A stretch of DNA of 44,371 nucleotides from Candidatus Zhuqueibacterota bacterium (lineage in GTDB: Bacteria > Zhuqueibacterota > Zhuqueibacteria > Zhuqueibacterales > Zhuqueibacteraceae). Location: NCBI GenBank assembly GCA_003576975.1, contig QEVD01000004.1, positions 1-44,371 on the forward strand, written 5' to 3'. Position numbers and translations under genes: made by a program. The notes below the pieces were generated by a model. The model did no database searches, was not told the origin of the DNA, and saw only the letters and a list, made by a program, of their open reading frames with translations. Below are positions 39,353-44,371 of the stretch, piece by piece (the stretch's first letter is position 1; every line of letters begins with the position of its first letter).

Positions 39353-42300
39353 TCACGCAGGTTCTTTTTCAATTCCAAGTTTTTTCATTTTGGCGAGGAG
39401 TGTGGTGCGATTCAAGCCAAGTCGCATGGCCGCGCCGTTTGCGCCGCCGACAACCCAGTTCGACTCTTCAAGAGCTTTGAGAATGTGCCGGCGCTCGGCT
39501 TCCTGCATGGTCAACATCTCCGTTTCCGGTTTGACGGGCTGCAACGAAATGCTGAGGTGATCGTTTTGCAGCACGCCGCCGTCACAGAGAATGACGGCGC
39601 GTTCGAGCACGTTGGCCAGCTCGCGCACGTTGCCGGGCCAATCATAGCGCGTCAATCTCTCCAACGCCTCGGAAGCCACGCGATCGATCTTTTTTCCCAG
39701 CCGTCGTGAGAATTTGCTTACGAAATGATGCGTCAAAACCGGAATATCATCGCGACGCTCACGCAGCATGGGCAAATGAATCGGGAAGATATTCAGCCGG
39801 TAGAACAGGTCGGCGCGAAACGAGCCTAATTTGACTTCCTGTTCGAGGTCGCGATTGGTGGCGGCAATCACGCGCGTATTGACTTTGAGAGTTTGCGTGC
39901 TGCCGACGCGCTCGAACTCCTGTTCTTGAAGCACGCGCAGAAGCTTCGCCTGGGTTTCCAAGGGCAGCTCGCCGATTTCATCTAGAAAAATCGTGCCGCC
40001 ATCGGCAAGCTCGAAGCGCCCTTTCTTTTTTGCCGTCGCGCCGGTGAACGCGCCTTTTTCATGGCCGAACAACTCGCTCTCGATCAGGCCGCTGGGCAAG
40101 GCGCTGCAATTCACGGTTATCAACGCACTCTCTTTGCGAGAACTGGAAGAATGAATCGCACGGGCGACCAACTCTTTTCCGGTGCCGGTCGCGCCGGTAA
40201 TGAGCACAGTCGTATCCGTATGCGCGACCTTTTCAATATTGCGGAAGACCGCCTGCATTGCGGCTGAGGCGCCGGCAATTTCTTCAAAATTCTGATGGGT
40301 TCGAATTTCTTCCTGCAAATAGACGTTCTCTGCCTGCAGTCGATTTTTGAGTTGTTCCACTTCATCAAGCGCGGCGCGCAGCGCTTCCTCGGCGCGCTTT
40401 CGTTCCGCGACTTCCTGTTTCATTTCCTCGTACAGCCCGGCATTCTCCAGCGCGATGGCGGCTTGCGCCGACAGCATTTGCATAACGGCGATGCGGTCCG
40501 GCGTGAAAGCCGCGGTGGTCAAGTTATTCTCAAGATACAAAATTCCACTGAGTTTATTCTGATGCAGGATTGGCAGGCAAAAAAGTGATCGCGTTTGGTT
40601 CTGTAGAATATAAGGATCGTGGAGAAACCGGCTGTCGGCCACGGCCTCGGCTACAACCAAGCTCTCGTGAGTCCGCCGCACGTAATTCACAATCGCCGGC
40701 GAAAGCGCGCGGCTCGTTTCGATCGGTATGGATTGCAGGACGATGATCTCGTCTTGCTTTCCCACGGCAGCTTCGGCCTCGATAAAAAGTTTGTCCTCTT
40801 TCTCCAAGATTAAGATACCCTTTTGGGCGCCGGCGTTCTCCAGCACGATGCGCATCAGTTTCTCCAGCAGGCGCGCCAAGGTGATTTCACTGGAAATGGC
40901 GTGCGAGGCTTTGATCACCGTTTGCAAATCGAGAGATTCAAGCCGCCGGCCGATGGTGAATTGGCTCGCCGGCCAGGTGATTGGCGCGTTGCTTTCTTCC
41001 GAGATCGGCGCAAACAATTGCGGATAGCGCTGCTCCAAATCCCGAGCTTTGGCTTGCGCGCCCCACTGTTGATAACCATAGCGGGCCTCGGCCATATAGC
41101 TGCGCGCGATTTTTCCGTTATTTCTTTCCAGCCAAAATTTGGCGCACAGCTCGTTCGCCAATGCTTCATGCTGAATAATGCCCTGCTCGCGCGCCGATTG
41201 AATGGCCTGCTCATAATTCACCACGGCCTCGTACGGCTTCTCGGTGATTCTCGCCATTTCCGCGGAGATCAAAAGAAACTCATGCTGAAAATTCTCCGGG
41301 CAATTGGCGGCCCAGAGTTTCATTTGCGCCTGCAAGCTTTCCAGCTTTTGCCGATCATCTCGCTGTTTTTCATCTTCTGCGGAACCGTAAAGCGCCGCCA
41401 GGGTCAGGGCGTGGTAAAAGCACAGCGTCGTCATCCAGAGCGTGCCGAACAACGCATGAATGGCGCTTTCTGCTTTGAGCGCCATTTTGCGCGCCTCTTC
41501 GTAATTCTCAAACAAGTAATGCACGTTGAGCTTCGTCGTGTAATAAAATGTCTCAAAAAAAGCCGCGCCGGTATAGTTTTTCAAATAGGCTGCTTCATCG
41601 AACGTGGCATCGGTGAAAGAGGTTTTGCTCGAAGTCAAACCCTGCAGCGCCAAGCCCCAGTGCAAAATCAGGCGCTGTGCGTCGGCGAAACTGTAGTTTT
41701 TAATTTGATCCAAGAAATTGACATTCGGGCTGTAATCTTTTTGGAATTGAGGCAATTCATAACCGCTAAAAAACGCGTGCCAGCTTTCATGAATGGCGGC
41801 ATAGGTGGCATACACAAAATCGCCGATTTCCAGGCCGGAACGATAAGCATCTTTCGAATGCGTGAAGCACGTTCGAATCGGTTGGCGCCAGAAATTTACA
41901 AAGCAACTGAACATATGATGCGTCTTGGCGCGCAGCTTCAGGTCATGGAACTTCTCGTTTACCGCCAGCGCCAGACAGCCATATTCATAACCGGATTTAT
42001 AATCTCCCAGGCCCGAGCCGGCCGTAATGGCGTGCGTTACATAACCATAGCTTGAAGCCTCGGTATTGCCATATTCAAGCGAAAGCCGAACCATCATGGC
42101 TGAGACCAGCGTCGCCAAGTCGCCATCTCCGGCAATGTAGGCCGGCGCCCAAACCGTCATCAACAACTTCATACTCATTTTCATTTCCGCATCACCCATC
42201 ACCGGCAAATGAATCAAATCCGCGATGGCGCGATCGCCCCGGCGATTTTGGATGCTCAACAATTCCGCTTCAAAGGCGGACTGCTTTGCTTCCTTCGTCT

Positions 42301-44371
42301 CCGGCAAGACGATACCAAACAGCCGCAAGCCCTCTCGTCCGGCTTGCACGGCCTCCACATATTTTGCCATGTTTTCATATTGAATGATACGCATGCTGTG
42401 AATTTCAGCGCGCTCCAGGCGGGTCGCGGCCTTATCCAAAAGCAGTGCGAAATAACGTTCGGCAGCCTCGAAATTGCCGCAGAGATATTCACACTCAGCC
42501 AGCTCGCGATGCAAAGCGAACGTCAAATCATATTGCAAAGGCCAGCCGTCGTGGCCCAGGAGATTCAAGCCGGCATTGAAATAATTCAAGGTCGGCTTAT
42601 ACGCCGTGGCTGACTTCGCTTTCAAACCGGCTTGCAAGTTCAATTTTGCTAGCTGTACTCTTTCTTCCGCCGCCGTCATTAACTCACTGCCGAGGTTCAA
42701 ATGGTTGACAATGTCAAAAAGCTTCTCTTCCCGTTCGGCGCCCGAGCCGTGCTGCAACATCAGCCTGCCAACCTGCAAATGCACGGACTTTTTGCGCTCC
42801 TCGGGAATTAACGCATACGCCGCCTGCTGCACGCGATCGTGCAAAAACCTGAATTCCGCTTCGGAAGAAGCTTCCGGAAGAAGTTCATAAGCGTTTCCAA
42901 GCGGCAGAATCAAGCCTTCCCGCACGGCTTCCCCTAGTTCACCAACAGTTTGTTGCACCGGTTTTTCATTCACCAGCGCCAAAGTTTTGCCATCAAACTG
43001 ATTGCCAATACAAGCGGCCAACTTGGTGACATGCTGGGTCGCAGCGGGAAGCTTTTGAATTTTTCCGGCCATTAAATCGACGACGTTATCGGTGATGCCG
43101 AGGCGCTGTATGCGCGCCAAATCGAACTGCCAAAAGCCTTCACGATAGTCGAATTCCAGCAATTTCTCCTGATGCAACGTTCTTAAAAACTGCGTAACAA
43201 AAAAAGGATTCCCGGCGGTTTTTTGTGCGATCAAGTCCGTGAGCGAGGCCGCGTCGTGGGCCTCGCGGCGCAGCGTATCCGCGACAAACTGGTTGAGATG
43301 GGCAAAGTCCAGGGCTTTCAGCGTGATGCTGTTCAGCTTGCCACTGGAGTTTTTTGTATCGCTCTTTTCGATCTCCGTGAGCGTCAGCATTAAAGGGTGG
43401 GCCGCATTGACTTCGTTATCACGATAAGCGCCAATGACAAAAAGATAACGGCTCTGCGGGTCGGTCATGAGAGCCTGCAGCAACTTCAGCGTAGCGGAAT
43501 CCGCCCACTGCAAATCGTCCAAAAAGATAACGAGCGGGTGTTCCGGCTGTGTAAAGACGCTGATGAAGCGCTGAAAGACCAGCAGGAAACGGTTTTGCGA
43601 CTCTGCCGGCGGCAACTCCGGAACGGCAGGCTGAACGCCGATGATCCATTCGACCTCCGGAATTACGCCGGTGATGACTTGACCATTCGGCCCGAGCGCG
43701 TTGCTGAGCTTGTCTTTCCAGGCGGCAATCTCCTGCTCGCTTTCAGCCAACAACAGCCGCACCAATTCCTGCAATGCGTGAATGACGGCGCTGTAAGGGA
43801 TATTGCGCTTGAGCTGATCGAATTTGCCGGCAATAAAATAGCCGCGTTGCTTGGCGATCGGCTTGTGTACTTCGTTGACCAACGCCGATTTGCCGATGCC
43901 CGAATACCCGGAAACCAACATGATCTCTGTTGCGCCCCGGCTAATACGATCAAAAGCGGCCAGCAAGGCCGCGATTTCTTGTTCGCGGCCGTATAATTTT
44001 TGAGGGATGTGAAAGCGGTCGGAAAAGTCATTTTGCCCCGGCCTGAAGTTGACAATCTTTCCATTTGCCTGCCATTGCGCAAAGCAACTTTCTAAATCTG
44101 CGTGTAAACCGTGGGCGCTTTGATACCTGTTCTCAGCGGTTTTTGCCATTAACTTCATGACAATATCGGAAAGCGCTTTCGGCACATCAGTATTCAGCCT
44201 CTCTGGCGGCGCTGGGACTTTTGCAATATGGGCGTGCACCAATTCCAACGGATCAGCCAGCTCGAACGGCAGCCTGCCGGTGAGCATCTCGTAGAAAGTA
44301 ACGCCGAGCGAATAAAGATCCGTGCGATAATCAATCGACCGATTCATGCGCCCGGTTTGCTCCGGCGACAT
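39353..44371 (-). CDS. Ser/Thr kinase-AAA ATPase-GAF-sigma54 activator-Fis fusion regulator (N-terminus beyond window edge)
   Basis: 1672 residues are visible; the protein begins outside the window. The first 115 residues are the C-lobe of a protein kinase (SPEQTGRMNRSIDYRTDLYS, the APE/activation segment, and LYSLGVTFYEMLTGRLPFEL). Then YGREQEIAALLAAFDRI and VSGYSGIGKSALVNEV start a STAND-type ATPase, followed by a long helical TPR-like region (about 570-1190). A GAF domain follows (SEITLARLLEKLMRIVLENA onwards), then a coiled coil, then a sigma54-activator AAA+ domain: GATGTGKELVARAIH (Walker A), ELFGHEKGAFTGATAKKKGR (GAFTGA loop, contacts sigma54), GGTIFLDEIGELPLETQAKL (Walker B) and the WPGNVRELANVLERA segment. 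It ends with a Fis-type helix-turn-helix (GGANGAAMRLGLNRTTLLAK). It should turn a phospho- or ligand signal into sigma54-dependent transcription. All AAA+ motifs are intact. Confidence 0.9.
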   Translation of the reverse strand: MSPEQTGRMNRSIDYRTDLYSLGVTFYEMLTGRLPFELADPLELVHAHIAKVPAPPERLNTDVPKALSDIVMKLMAKTAENRYQSAHGLHADLESCFAQWQANGKIVNFRPGQNDFSDRFHIPQKLYGREQEIAALLAAFDRISRGATEIMLVSGYSGIGKSALVNEVHKPIAKQRGYFIAGKFDQLKRNIPYSAVIHALQELVRLLLAESEQEIAAWKDKLSNALGPNGQVITGVIPEVEWIIGVQPAVPELPPAESQNRFLLVFQRFISVFTQPEHPLVIFLDDLQWADSATLKLLQALMTDPQSRYLFVIGAYRDNEVNAAHPLMLTLTEIEKSDTKNSSGKLNSITLKALDFAHLNQFVADTLRREAHDAASLTDLIAQKTAGNPFFVTQFLRTLHQEKLLEFDYREGFWQFDLARIQRLGITDNVVDLMAGKIQKLPAATQHVTKLAACIGNQFDGKTLALVNEKPVQQTVGELGEAVREGLILPLGNAYELLPEASSEAEFRFLHDRVQQAAYALIPEERKKSVHLQVGRLMLQHGSGAEREEKLFDIVNHLNLGSELMTAAEERVQLAKLNLQAGLKAKSATAYKPTLNYFNAGLNLLGHDGWPLQYDLTFALHRELAECEYLCGNFEAAERYFALLLDKAATRLERAEIHSMRIIQYENMAKYVEAVQAGREGLRLFGIVLPETKEAKQSAFEAELLSIQNRRGDRAIADLIHLPVMGDAEMKMSMKLLMTVWAPAYIAGDGDLATLVSAMMVRLSLEYGNTEASSYGYVTHAITAGSGLGDYKSGYEYGCLALAVNEKFHDLKLRAKTHHMFSCFVNFWRQPIRTCFTHSKDAYRSGLEIGDFVYATYAAIHESWHAFFSGYELPQFQKDYSPNVNFLDQIKNYSFADAQRLILHWGLALQGLTSSKTSFTDATFDEAAYLKNYTGAAFFETFYYTTKLNVHYLFENYEEARKMALKAESAIHALFGTLWMTTLCFYHALTLAALYGSAEDEKQRDDRQKLESLQAQMKLWAANCPENFQHEFLLISAEMARITEKPYEAVVNYEQAIQSAREQGIIQHEALANELCAKFWLERNNGKIARSYMAEARYGYQQWGAQAKARDLEQRYPQLFAPISEESNAPITWPASQFTIGRRLESLDLQTVIKASHAISSEITLARLLEKLMRIVLENAGAQKGILILEKEDKLFIEAEAAVGKQDEIIVLQSIPIETSRALSPAIVNYVRRTHESLVVAEAVADSRFLHDPYILQNQTRSLFCLPILHQNKLSGILYLENNLTTAAFTPDRIAVMQMLSAQAAIALENAGLYEEMKQEVAERKRAEEALRAALDEVEQLKNRLQAENVYLQEEIRTHQNFEEIAGASAAMQAVFRNIEKVAHTDTTVLITGATGTGKELVARAIHSSSSRKESALITVNCSALPSGLIESELFGHEKGAFTGATAKKKGRFELADGGTIFLDEIGELPLETQAKLLRVLQEQEFERVGSTQTLKVNTRVIAATNRDLEQEVKLGSFRADLFYRLNIFPIHLPMLRERRDDIPVLTHHFVSKFSRRLGKKIDRVASEALERLTRYDWPGNVRELANVLERAVILCDGGVLQNDHLSISLQPVKPETEMLTMQEAERRHILKALEESNWVVGGANGAAMRLGLNRTTLLAKMKKLGIEKEPA

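Noticed and set aside
40823-42055. 410-codon plus-strand frame opposite the large regulator
   Set aside because: The minus strand is continuous coding sequence with intact AAA+, GAF and TPR-like regions; the plus frame has no motif.

Overview
The window is bacterial. Gene style (ATGA-overlapped operons, a kinase-ATPase-sigma54 fusion, Bacteroidota-like secreted enzymes) suggests an uncultured lineage such as Calditrichota/KSB1 or a Bacteroidota relative. That placement is inference; there is no rRNA or other phylogenetic marker here.

Left third (1-16158, all minus strand, transcribed right to left): one long type III-D CRISPR-Cas operon. In order it encodes a Cas_NE0113-family CARF protein, a Card1/Can2-like CARF-nuclease, a Cas10 with no HD domain but an intact GGDD cyclase motif, a Cas7 (Csm3-like), Csx10 (Cas5-like), a double Cas7, Csx19, a large Cas7-like RAMP with a C-terminal cold-shock domain, a DUF3696-type AAA ATPase, a PLD-like partner, a 54-codon relic of a second RAMP gene, a TIR protein with a Csx15-like C-terminus, a Csx20-like ring nuclease and Cas6 (cut by the window edge). 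Because Cas10 has no HD nuclease, defence should depend on cyclic oligoadenylate (cOA) made by the GGDD palm. Card1-like nuclease and TIR are the candidate cOA-activated effectors, and NE0113, Csx20 and perhaps the Csx15-like domain the candidate cOA sensors or erasers. No cas1, cas2 or CRISPR array lies in the window.

Middle (16159-22751): a mobile-element junction. A tRNA-Met-type 3' fragment with its own terminator marks a probable att site. An IS4-family element with 17-bp inverted repeats follows, then a group II intron whose reverse-transcriptase gene is split by an IS630 element. The IS630 ends and TA duplication can be read exactly, and removing the element restores the RT frame. The IS630 transposase itself carries a nonsense codon and a frame change.

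Right-middle (22752-35240): an accessory gene block on the plus strand. Two tandem DUF4832/DUF4874 lipoprotein-like paralogues, a GH114/TM1410-like secreted protein and a GH31 enzyme look like an exported glycan-processing set. A methyltransferase followed by an attC-like palindrome looks like an integron cassette. A SIR2-HEAT protein is a candidate NAD-depleting defence gene, followed by an NHL beta-propeller protein. A second, decayed group II intron end closes the block, in the same orientation as the first.

Right end (35349-44371): a truncated basic protein gene, an unrecognised helical protein joined to a broken transposase, an ECF sigma factor, a STAS-like protein, a perfect 16-bp inverted repeat made of two GTCA-N6-TGAC units, and the C-terminal 1672 residues of a kinase-ATPase-GAF-sigma54-activator-Fis regulator.
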